Positions 1-6,146 of a DNA stretch of 9,126 bases are shown piece by piece. Each line of letters opens with the position of its first letter. The stretch's first letter is position 1. The DNA is from Anaerofilum sp. (GTDB lineage: Bacteria; Bacillota; Clostridia; Oscillospirales; Ruminococcaceae). The notes beneath the pieces are model-generated. The model was not told the origin of the DNA. It saw only the letters and a list, made by a program, of their open reading frames with translations, and ran no database searches. Where the stretch lies: contig JAHHUF010000069.1 of NCBI GenBank assembly GCA_020024115.1, positions 1 through 9,126 of the forward strand, in the 5' to 3' direction. A program made the translations under genes and the position numbers.

Positions 1-759
1 TGCCATTGCACGCCCGATAATATCTTCCAAAGCTTCCGGAATGGATGGATTTATTTCTCGTAAAGGTTTAGCGGTGTCTGTTATTTGTTTCATCGCAACT
101 GACACCACACTGTCTGCCTCAAAGGGCAGTGTATTGGTCAGCATTTCATACATCATAATGCCCACAGAATAAATATCTGCTTTGGCATCTGTTGTATCAC
201 CTTTTGCCTGTTCCGGACTGATATAGTGGACAGAGCCAATCGCTTTTTCTGTCATTGTATAGTTTTCGGAACGAGAGAAGCGTGCAATTCCAAAATCCAT
301 CATTTTAACACTGCCATCTGCCAGCAGCATGATATTTTGTGGCTTAATATCACGATGAACCACACCATTTGCATGGGCATGCTCCAAAGCACGCAGCACT
401 TGTGCAATAAAATGAATTGTTTCTTTCCATGTCAATGCACTGTTTCTCTGACGCATATATTCTTTTAGGGTAATTCCGTTAAGATACTCCATTACAATAT
501 ACTGCATCTGTTCACTGATGAATACATCATAGACTTTTACAATATTGGGATGATTTAAAATTGAAATTGCTTTTGATTCATTTTTGAACCGTCGCACAAC
601 CTCAAGATTATCAAAAAACTCCTGACGCAAAACCTTGATTGCTACATTTCGTTCTTTTTTTAGGTCGTATCCTCGATAAACATTTGCCATTCCACCAATG
701 CCAATCAATTCATCCAACCGATACTGTTCATCTAATATTTTTCCAATGAGATTATCCAT
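1..759 (-). CDS. prkC: PrkC/PknB-type Ser/Thr protein kinase, N-terminal kinase domain (3' end cut by window edge)
   Basis: Membrane-associated eukaryotic-type Ser/Thr kinase of the Firmicutes PrkC/Stk1 family; 253 residues are visible and the frame stays open to base 1. All kinase landmarks are present: glycine loop GIGGMANVY (20-28), ATP-binding K42 in VAIK, alpha-C E61, catalytic loop HRDIKPQN (135-142, with D137 and N142), DFG (155-157), activation loop with T168 and T170 as candidate autophosphorylation sites, GSVHYISPEQ (175-184) and D195 in DIYSVG. Full-length homologues continue into a juxtamembrane segment, one transmembrane helix and extracellular PASTA repeats that sense peptidoglycan; those would lie outside the window and are inferred. 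The start is ATG at 759, preceded by AGGAGG with 6-base spacing. It overlaps the 3' end of the phosphatase gene by 8 bp, so the antagonistic pair is translationally coupled. The kinase domain is intact, and its identity is certain at family level. Confidence 0.96.
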   Translation of the reverse strand, partial: MDNLIGKILDEQYRLDELIGIGGMANVYRGYDLKKERNVAIKVLRQEFFDNLEVVRRFKNESKAISILNHPNIVKVYDVFISEQMQYIVMEYLNGITLKEYMRQRNSALTWKETIHFIAQVLRALEHAHANGVVHRDIKPQNIMLLADGSVKMMDFGIARFSRSENYTMTEKAIGSVHYISPEQAKGDTTDAKADIYSVGIMMYEMLTNTLPFEADSVVSVAMKQITDTAKPLREINPSIPEALEDIIGRAMA

Positions 760-1492
760 TGATGTCCTCCTGGGTTACCTGCATTACCACAGCAGTAATA
801 TTATCTGGCCCACCATTTTGGTTTGCCAATTGTACCAATGCCTCAGGCTGCTCATAGATTGGATATTGTGAAAGAACTTGTACAATCATTTCATCTGAAA
901 GCTGATTGCTTAACCCATCACTACACAGCAAAATTTCATCTCTCACTTGTATCGGAATGCTTGCCACATCCACCTGAACATCCATCTCAACACCCAATGC
1001 ACGGGTGATGCGGTTTCTGTCCGGATGAATTTTTGCTTGTTGTTCTGTAATTTTTCCTGCTTCTACCATTTCTTGCACCCGTGAATGGTCGCGTGTAAGC
1101 TGCACCAAAGTTTGATGGCGAAACAAATAAATGCGTGAATCTCCTACATGAGCATAAAAAATATGTTTGTCTTTCAGCACGGCTGCCACAACTGTGGTTC
1201 CCATCCCAAATGTAGAAGCTCCACCTGCGCAGGCTGCTTGATATACAGCTGTATTGGATTTTTTTATGATGGTGTACAGACTATCTGCGGGGTTGTTTGA
1301 AAAATCTTTTTGAGAAAAATCATGTTCAATGCTTTCAATTGCTGTTGTGCTTGCCAAACGCCCGGCACGCTCTCCACCCATTCCATCACATACTGCTGCC
1401 CATGCAAAGGCGTTTCCTTTTCTTCCTGCACGCCATGTGTCTTGATTTTCCTGTCGAATCTGCCCAATATCTGTCTTTCCGGAAATAATCAT
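752..1492 (-). CDS. prpC: PP2C-family Ser/Thr protein phosphatase (Stp1/PrpC)
   Basis: Cytosolic Mn/Mg-dependent PPM phosphatase that reverses phosphorylation by the adjacent PrkC kinase. With the start chosen here it is 246 residues, normal for PrpC. Motifs in order: TDIGQIRQENQD (7-18), DGMGG (36-40, D36/G37 metal site), GTT (98-100), HVGDSR (115-120, D118), LTRDHS (132-137), ITRALG (162-167), CSDGLS (190-195, D192) and GGPDNIT (227-233, D230). The catalytic metal ligands are therefore intact. The usual NED of motif 1 reads NQD, a common conservative variant. The frame is open 14 codons further upstream, but that extension lies inside rlmN and does not resemble the family. ATG at 1492 gives the typical N-terminus and an ATGA stop/start overlap with rlmN. 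The AGAGG ribosome site (1503-1507) is about 10 bases away and modest, so translation probably depends on coupling with rlmN. Confidence 0.96.
   Translation of the reverse strand: MIISGKTDIGQIRQENQDTWRAGRKGNAFAWAAVCDGMGGERAGRLASTTAIESIEHDFSQKDFSNNPADSLYTIIKKSNTAVYQAACAGGASTFGMGTTVVAAVLKDKHIFYAHVGDSRIYLFRHQTLVQLTRDHSRVQEMVEAGKITEQQAKIHPDRNRITRALGVEMDVQVDVASIPIQVRDEILLCSDGLSNQLSDEMIVQVLSQYPIYEQPEALVQLANQNGGPDNITAVVMQVTQEDING
766..771 (-). promoter_or_regulatory. Ribosome-binding site of prkC inside the end of prpC
   Basis: The minus strand reads AGGAGG here, 6 bases before the prkC ATG at 759. It lies within the last codons of the phosphatase gene and encodes part of its Gln-Glu-Asp tail. It is a near-perfect Shine-Dalgarno site, stronger than that of prpC itself, and it fixes the prkC start. 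Confidence 0.85.
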
Positions 1493-2529
1493 TTTACAGC
1501 ATCCTCTCTTGCCTCCCTGCGAAGCTGACCGCATGCAGCGCTGATATCACTGCCCAAGCGGCGCCGAATCGTGGCATTTACCCCTAACTGCTCCAACTGT
1601 TTTTGGAATCGTTTTACATTTGCAGCATCTGTTGCTGAATATGGACTGCCATCCACAGGGTTGATTGGAATCAAGTTGACATGCGCACCCATTCCACGAA
1701 TCAATGCCGCCAATTCACTGGCAGTTTGTGCGCTGTCATTCACACCTTTTACCATCGAATATTCAAAACTGATTCTTCTGCCTGTTTGTTTTTGGTATCG
1801 ACGACAAGCTGAAATCAACTCTTTTACAGGATAAGCATTGTTCACCGGCATCATTTTGCTGCGCATTGCATCATTGGGTGCATGCAATGAAATTGATAGA
1901 GTAAGCTGCAATTTTTTCTCTGCCAGTTTATCAATCATCGGAACAATTCCACAGGTAGACAAACTGATGTTGCGCATTCCGATATTCACACCCATCGGAG
2001 AGGAAATGATGGAAAGAAAATCCATAACATTATCAAAATTATCCAACGGCTCTCCGATTCCCATAAGAACAATATGAGAAATTCTCTCTCCAATATCTTG
2101 TGCTGCGGCATAAATTTCTGCTGCAATTTCCCCTGCGGTCAAGCAGCGCACCAATCCGGCTTGTGTAGATGCACAAAAACGACAGCCCATACGACAACCA
2201 ACCTGTGTTGATACGCAAACAGTATTGCCATAATTATACCGCATTAGTACGGTTTCAATACAATTTCCATCCGCAAGCTGGAATAAAAACTTAATTGTGC
2301 CATCCTTGGATTGCTGGCGACGAATGGGAACCAGCTTTGTAATGGTAAATTTTTGCTCCAATTGTTCCAGCAGGCTTTTGGGTTGGTCTGTCATTTCTGA
2401 AAAATCCGAAATTTGTTTTTGGTGCAGCCAGCGGAAAATTTGCTTTGCCCGAAAGGCTGGCTGCCTCATGTCTTTCATCAAATCTGTCAATTGCTGCTCT
2501 GTAAAAGCATTTAGCTGTTGTTTATCCAT
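1489..2529 (-). CDS. rlmN: Dual-specificity 23S rRNA A2503 / tRNA A37 C2-methyltransferase RlmN
   Basis: Radical-SAM methyltransferase that makes 2-methyladenosine at A2503 of 23S rRNA and at A37 of some tRNAs; 346 residues, the usual length. The N-terminal helical domain (about 1-95) carries FRAKQIFRWL (26-35). The radical SAM cluster motif CRMGCRFC supplies C112, C116 and C119. C105 (in CVSTQVG) and C333 (in SAACGQLR) correspond to the conserved pair that handles the methyl carrier and the covalent RNA intermediate in RlmN. GIGEPLDNFDNV and the SLHAPND block are also typical. The start ATG at 2529 follows the rsmB stop by 4 bp; its weak site (GGAAAG, 2541-2546) lies inside rsmB. The stop overlaps the prpC start as ATGA. 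Cfr also methylates position 2503 (at C8), but RlmN is favoured by the housekeeping context and the motif details. Confidence 0.96.
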   Translation of the reverse strand: MDKQQLNAFTEQQLTDLMKDMRQPAFRAKQIFRWLHQKQISDFSEMTDQPKSLLEQLEQKFTITKLVPIRRQQSKDGTIKFLFQLADGNCIETVLMRYNYGNTVCVSTQVGCRMGCRFCASTQAGLVRCLTAGEIAAEIYAAAQDIGERISHIVLMGIGEPLDNFDNVMDFLSIISSPMGVNIGMRNISLSTCGIVPMIDKLAEKKLQLTLSISLHAPNDAMRSKMMPVNNAYPVKELISACRRYQKQTGRRISFEYSMVKGVNDSAQTASELAALIRGMGAHVNLIPINPVDGSPYSATDAANVKRFQKQLEQLGVNATIRRRLGSDISAACGQLRREAREDAVK

Positions 2530-2533
2530 TTCA

Positions 2534-3859
2534 TCACAATCTTTCCAAAGTTGCTATAAAAAAGCCATCATACAAGTTATAGTCTGGCCGTAAAGTAATC
2601 ATATTATCGTTCAATACAGCCCCTTTGGGAATGTATTGAGGTAAAACAAGTTGAAACTCTGTATGTGTTTTCAAAAAGAGCCGAACCTGCTCCTCATTTT
2701 CTTTTGGGTTTAATGTACAGGTAGAGTAAACGATTCGTCCACCTTTTTTCAAGTAACAAGCTGCTGTTTCCAATATTTTCTGCTGTATAGGATACAGTTC
2801 ATCTATCTTCTCCAGCATTTTGCTGCGAATATCCGGTTTTTTTGCCATAATTCCCAATCCACTGCATGGCACATCGCACAAAATAAAATCAGCATTTTGC
2901 AAATCCTCTTGAAAAACACTGGCATCTTGATGTTTTGCTGTGCCAATTGTAATTCCAAGGCGATTGAGTGTTTGGGAAATTAGGGAAACACGAGAAACAA
3001 CTGCATCCCCACAGAAAAGTTCCCCTTGATTTTGCATATACTGTGCCAGTGTGGCACTTTTTCCTCCAGGAGCAGCACACAAATCCAATGTTTTGCTTTC
3101 CGCTTTTGGGGAAAGGTAAAGGCAGGCAAGCTGTGACCCAAGCCCCTGCACATGAAACAGTCCCTCTGTAAAGGCTTTGGTTTGTGCAATGCTGCCTTTT
3201 CCCTGCACCACAAGACTGTTGGGGATATCTGTTTTTGATGATTCCCAACCCTCTTGTTGAAGCAGTTGGCACAGCTCTGATTCTGTTGTTTTTAGGGTGT
3301 TTACTCGAATTGCTAACGGTGGTTTTTCAAAAAACGCCTGCAAAATCCGCTCTGCATCTTGTGAATAGTATTTTAAAAAATGGTCTGCAATTGGCTGACT
3401 TACAGAATAGACAACACTGATTCGTTCTGATTCCGAATTGAAAGAAGCCTCCTGCGGATTTTGTTTGATTGCTTTTCTCAGCACTGCATTCACAAAACCG
3501 CTGGCACTTGCTTTACGGAAAACACGCACCAGCTGCACAGATTCATTAACTGCTGCACGAACAGGCACACCTTCCATATAAACTGCTTGATACAAACCTG
3601 CACGCAAAATTGCTCGTACAGGTGCATCTAGCTTTGAAAGTGGCTGCTTGATACATTGCTGCAGCATCCAATCAAGGGTAAAAATACGCTCTAACACACC
3701 ATAAAAAACAGCACTTGCAAAGGATTTTTCTCGTGGCTCTAATTTCGACTTTTTTAAAACGGAATCTAAAACCAAATTAGAATAACCATTCTGCTCTTGT
3801 TTTATCAATGCCTCTACTGCAACAATTCTTCCATTTTTTTGTGTTTTTTTAATCATCAT
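2534..3859 (-). CDS. rsmB: 16S rRNA m5C967 methyltransferase RsmB (Sun/Fmu)
   Basis: SAM-dependent cytosine-5 methyltransferase acting on C967 (E. coli numbering) of 16S rRNA. The 441 residues are normal for the family. The N-terminal NusB-like helical domain (about 10-135) includes LDAPVRAILRAGLYQ and the AVNESVQL segment. The C-terminal Rossmann domain has motif I LDLCAAPGGK (258-267), motif IV DVPCSG with C332, and motif VI YSTCTLNPKENEEQV with C381, the expected catalytic nucleophile; the C-terminus DGFFIATLERL is typical. The frame is open to a TTG at 3871, but that codon has no ribosome site. ATG at 3859 has a weak GGGA 6 bases upstream and is preferred, although the adjacent ATG at 3856 is also possible. 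The gene overlaps the end of the peptidase gene by 11 bp, suggesting coupled translation. Confidence 0.95.
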   Translation of the reverse strand: MMIKKTQKNGRIVAVEALIKQEQNGYSNLVLDSVLKKSKLEPREKSFASAVFYGVLERIFTLDWMLQQCIKQPLSKLDAPVRAILRAGLYQAVYMEGVPVRAAVNESVQLVRVFRKASASGFVNAVLRKAIKQNPQEASFNSESERISVVYSVSQPIADHFLKYYSQDAERILQAFFEKPPLAIRVNTLKTTESELCQLLQQEGWESSKTDIPNSLVVQGKGSIAQTKAFTEGLFHVQGLGSQLACLYLSPKAESKTLDLCAAPGGKSATLAQYMQNQGELFCGDAVVSRVSLISQTLNRLGITIGTAKHQDASVFQEDLQNADFILCDVPCSGLGIMAKKPDIRSKMLEKIDELYPIQQKILETAACYLKKGGRIVYSTCTLNPKENEEQVRLFLKTHTEFQLVLPQYIPKGAVLNDNMITLRPDYNLYDGFFIATLERL

Positions 3860-4547
3860 TTCGATTCCCAAATAACAAAATCAAACGCAGCAAGTTTGCA
3901 AGGCTGACAATCAAAGCGGCTACATAGGTCAAGGCTGCTGCGAACAAAACACTTCGCACCCCTGTATGTTCTTGCTCAGTTACCATATTATAACGCTCTA
4001 ATGTGTCCAAAGCTCTCCGACTTGCATTAAACTCTACTGGTAAAGTAATCAACTGAAACACTGTAACCAAACTAAACAGTAAAATACCAATACTTACAAG
4101 TGGCTGAAAGCCCATAATATAACCAATCAGCACCATAGGAATGGATAACTGTGAACCCAAATTGGTGACAGGAATAATCGTATTGCGAATTCTTAAAGGT
4201 TCATAGGACTCTGCATGCTGCAATGCGTGTCCCGTTTCATGGGCAGCAACACCAACAGCCGCCACCGTTGCACTGCCATAAACATCCTGAGACAATCGAA
4301 CCACCTTTTGTCGTGGGTCATAGTGGTCAGTCAGGCTTCCTGGAACAGCTTCAATCCGAATATGTGTCAACCCGTTGGCATCCAAAATTCTTCTTGCTGC
4401 TTGTGCTCCAGTCAATCCATCTAAAGTGCGAATCCGACTGTATCTTGCAAAGGTAGTCTTAACCCTCATCTGCGCCCACATAGCAATCAGCATTGCTGGA
4501 ATCACTAAGATAATATAATAACGGTCGGGCAAAAAATAAAATGGCAT
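3849..4547 (-). CDS. YugP-type membrane zinc metallopeptidase (Zn_peptidase_2 / COG2738 family)
   Basis: A 232-residue putative neutral zinc metallopeptidase of the YugP family, embedded in the membrane; the physiological substrate is not known to me. Visible features: an N-terminal hydrophobic helix (about 10-26), a soluble segment with LTGAQAARRIL (45-55) and DHYDPR (74-79), then the zinc motif HETGH at 103-107 in AAHETGHALQHAE. H103 and H107 are likely zinc ligands and E104 the catalytic base. Hydrophobic segments follow at about 124-147, 150-170 and 198-226. E172 in LPVEFNASRRAL is a candidate third ligand, by analogy with the conserved EFxAS block of this family. The start ATG at 4547 follows AAAGGAG (4557-4563) with 9-base spacing. 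It is the only gene here with a clear promoter of its own upstream, and its 3' end overlaps rsmB. Its position between fmt and rsmB recurs in clostridia. The family is confident; the role is not. Confidence 0.93.
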   Translation of the reverse strand: MPFYFLPDRYYIILVIPAMLIAMWAQMRVKTTFARYSRIRTLDGLTGAQAARRILDANGLTHIRIEAVPGSLTDHYDPRQKVVRLSQDVYGSATVAAVGVAAHETGHALQHAESYEPLRIRNTIIPVTNLGSQLSIPMVLIGYIMGFQPLVSIGILLFSLVTVFQLITLPVEFNASRRALDTLERYNMVTEQEHTGVRSVLFAAALTYVAALIVSLANLLRLILLFGNRNDD

Positions 4548-4568
4548 TTGTCATATCTCCTTTTACTG

Positions 4569-4604
4569 AAAACAATACAACACTATTTTGCATTGTATTG
4601 TTTT
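4569..4604 (-). repeat. 12-bp perfect inverted repeat in the 5' leader of the metallopeptidase gene
   Basis: Arms 4569-4580 (AAAACAATACAA) and 4593-4604 (TTGTATTGTTTT) are perfectly complementary and separated by 12 bases. The repeat starts about 21 bp upstream of the peptidase ATG and lies just downstream of the predicted promoter. The stem is A/T-rich (two G:C pairs), so it would be a weak RNA hairpin. In the minus-strand transcript only four U follow before CAG, which argues against an efficient intrinsic terminator. A protein operator or a leader hairpin close to the ribosome site are alternatives. Confidence 0.7.
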
Positions 4605-4615
4605 TACTTTATTAA

Positions 4616-4644
4616 ATGATTAAGATACCACAAAAATGTGTCAA
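4616..4644 (-). promoter_or_regulatory. Predicted sigma-A-type promoter for metallopeptidase-rsmB-rlmN-prpC-prkC
   Basis: In the 122-bp fmt-peptidase gap the minus strand has a perfect TTGACA (4639-4644), a 17-base spacer and AATCAT (4616-4621; four of six matches to TATAAT). This would start transcription near 4609, just before the inverted repeat. TTTAAT a few bases downstream matches the -10 consensus better, but it would need a 22-base spacer. The gap is rich in A and T. The promoter would let the downstream half of the cluster be expressed independently of remA-gmk-priA-def-fmt. It is predicted from sequence only. Confidence 0.6.
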
Positions 4645-4669
4645 AAGTATGCCTTATATTATTTTATCA

Positions 4670-5590
4670 TTAAAGTTGAATTTTATCCCCTGTCGCAAAC
4701 CGACGACCTGCCGACCAAGCTGCACCATCCATCGGGCGTTTCCCTTGCGGAACAACCTCCAGCAATTGCAATGCACCTTGTTCACAGGCAACAACGAACG
4801 GATTGGTATTTAAAATTGTACCTGCTGGAGCATTTCCATCCACAACACGGCTCTGGGTTACTTTCACCTTTTTTCCTTCATACATAAAATATGCAATTGG
4901 CCATGGATTCATCCCACGAATCAAATTATGCAATTTTTTCGCAGGCTGTGCAAAGGTGAATTCTGCCATCTCTTTTTTCAGCATAGGTGCCATTGTTGCT
5001 TTGGAGTGGTCTTGTTGGGTTGCCACAACAGTTCCTGCTTCAATTTCTGCAATGGTTTCAATCAATGTTTTTGCACCAACCTCGGTTACCTTTTCAAACA
5101 GTTCTCCGCTGGTTTCGTTTTCTCCGATAGAAATAGGTGCAACTTTCAGTACATCACCTGTATCCATTCCTTCATCCAAAAACATAATCGAAACACCTGT
5201 TTCTTTGTCACCATTCAAAACCGCCCATTGAACAGGCGCACTGCCTCTATATTTAGGCAACAAGGAAACATGTAGATTGATGCAGCCATGTTTTGGCAGA
5301 TTCAAAATCTCCAAAGGCAAAATTCGACCATACGCAACCACTACACACAAATCCGGTGCCAAATTACGGATGATTTCTTCTGCTTCGCCATTGCGCAATG
5401 TGTTGGGCTGAAAGACAGGAATATTATGCTCTTGTGCAACAATTTTTACGGGGGGAGCAGTCAGCACTTGCTTGCGACCCACCGGTTTGTCTGCACGAGT
5501 AAAGACACCGCATATTTCATGCTTTGTCTGCAACAACTCTTTTAAGCAGAATGCTGCAATATCCGGTGTTCCCATAAAGAGAATACGCAT
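4670..5590 (-). CDS. fmt: Methionyl-tRNA formyltransferase Fmt
   Basis: Transfers a formyl group from 10-formyltetrahydrofolate to Met-tRNA(fMet), producing the initiator for bacterial translation; cytosolic, 306 residues (family about 305-320). The N-terminal catalytic Rossmann domain begins MRILFMGTPDIAAFCL and carries the tRNA-contacting loop TRADKPVGRK (31-40). The catalytic residues appear as N105 and H107 in INLHVSLLPKYRG and D143 in GMDTGDV (141-147). The usual HASLLP is HVSLLP here, a mild variant. The C-terminal OB-fold domain (about 208-306) contains RGMNPWP (225-231). The start ATG at 5590 lies 2 bp after the def stop, and its GAGG ribosome site (5598-5601) falls in the last def codons, so def and fmt are translationally coupled. 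This is the standard def-fmt pairing of formyl addition and removal. Confidence 0.97.
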   Translation of the reverse strand: MRILFMGTPDIAAFCLKELLQTKHEICGVFTRADKPVGRKQVLTAPPVKIVAQEHNIPVFQPNTLRNGEAEEIIRNLAPDLCVVVAYGRILPLEILNLPKHGCINLHVSLLPKYRGSAPVQWAVLNGDKETGVSIMFLDEGMDTGDVLKVAPISIGENETSGELFEKVTEVGAKTLIETIAEIEAGTVVATQQDHSKATMAPMLKKEMAEFTFAQPAKKLHNLIRGMNPWPIAYFMYEGKKVKVTQSRVVDGNAPAGTILNTNPFVVACEQGALQLLEVVPQGKRPMDGAAWSAGRRFATGDKIQL

Positions 5591-5592
5591 AC

Positions 5593-6111
5593 TTATTCCT
5601 CACCTTCTTCAGGATATTTGTCCTCATAAAACTCGGTTGCCAAATCCATGATTGTCACACCATCCAAATGGTTGCTTTCATGACAAATGCAGCGTGCAAG
5701 CATATCTTCCGCTTCAATGGTGAACACATTTCCATGACGGTCTTGTGCACGGGCCTTGACCTTTTGTGGGCGAGTGATTGCTCCGTTGTGCCCGGGAAAA
5801 GACAAACAACCCTCATACAAAGTAACCGAGCCGGACTGCTCTAAAATTTCCGGGTTGATAAACTCAATAAACTTTGGTTCCCAATCTGCGGGAATCTCCT
5901 CGTCTTCGCCAAATTCACGGTCATCCAAGCAGATAAATACACGGCGCATGACGCCAACCTGTGGGCCTGCCAAACCCAAACCGTTTGCCTGCCACAAAGT
6001 TTCTTTCATATCATCCAAAAGTTGACCCAGTTTATCATCAAATTGAGTTACAGGACGGCAAACTTTCTTCAAAATTGGGTCACCGTCTTGTACAATTGTT
6101 CTTAATGCCAT
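5593..6111 (-). CDS. def: Peptide deformylase Def
   Basis: Metallohydrolase that removes the N-formyl group from nascent proteins; 172 residues. Motif 1 is GLGLAGPQVG (44-53; the canonical second Ala is Gly here). Motif 2 is EGCLSFPG (100-107), with metal ligand C102. Motif 3 is HESNH (144-148), with ligands H144 and H148 and catalytic E145; the residue before the second His is Asn rather than the usual Asp. Between motifs 1 and 2 there is an acidic, low-complexity insertion at about 63-82 (DDREFGEDEEIPADW...), longer than in compact deformylases, and the C-terminus is acidic (KYPEEGEE). All three ligands and the catalytic Glu remain, so the enzyme is probably active. The start ATG at 6111 has AGGAGG (6121-6126) 9 bases upstream. 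The 35-bp gap to priA shows no promoter or terminator that I can support. Confidence 0.95.
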   Translation of the reverse strand: MALRTIVQDGDPILKKVCRPVTQFDDKLGQLLDDMKETLWQANGLGLAGPQVGVMRRVFICLDDREFGEDEEIPADWEPKFIEFINPEILEQSGSVTLYEGCLSFPGHNGAITRPQKVKARAQDRHGNVFTIEAEDMLARCICHESNHLDGVTIMDLATEFYEDKYPEEGEE

Positions 6112-6146
6112 GGTTATTATCCTCCTAAAGATATATTCATTTTCTA

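Noticed and set aside
1493..1534. Fourteen-codon N-terminal extension of the PP2C phosphatase
   Set aside because: The extra residues (MRSASQGGKRGCCK) come from the overlapping rlmN 3' end and do not match PrpC N-termini. The ATG at 1492 gives the typical ATGA overlap and family start.
2889..3272. 127-codon minus-strand frame inside rsmB
   Set aside because: It is an alternative frame over the RsmB methyltransferase domain, whose catalytic motifs are in the other frame. The translation is low quality and Cys/Trp-rich.
3860..3871. TTG start giving a four-residue longer RsmB
   Set aside because: There is no ribosome site before the TTG; ATG at 3859 with a weak GGGA is more likely.
4569..4604. 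Inverted repeat as an intrinsic terminator of the remA-gmk-priA-def-fmt operon
   Set aside because: The stem is almost entirely A:U and is followed by only four U before CAG on the minus-strand transcript. It also lies after the predicted promoter, in the leader of the next gene, so I list it as a repeat with unknown role.
4629..4640. Short palindrome CACA-N4-TGTG near the predicted -35 element
   Set aside because: A four-base arm is too short to distinguish from chance in A/T-rich sequence, and it matches no operator I can name.
4803..5231. 142-codon open frame on the plus strand, the longest plus-strand frame
   Set aside because: It lies entirely antisense to fmt, which has complete family motifs. 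The translation resembles no family and has no supported ribosome site. It is a shadow frame.
6117..6140. Seven-residue mini-ORF (MNISLGG) just upstream of def, ending over the def ribosome site
   Set aside because: It has no Shine-Dalgarno site of its own, and the GGAGGA codons are simply the def ribosome-binding site. A leader peptide cannot be supported.
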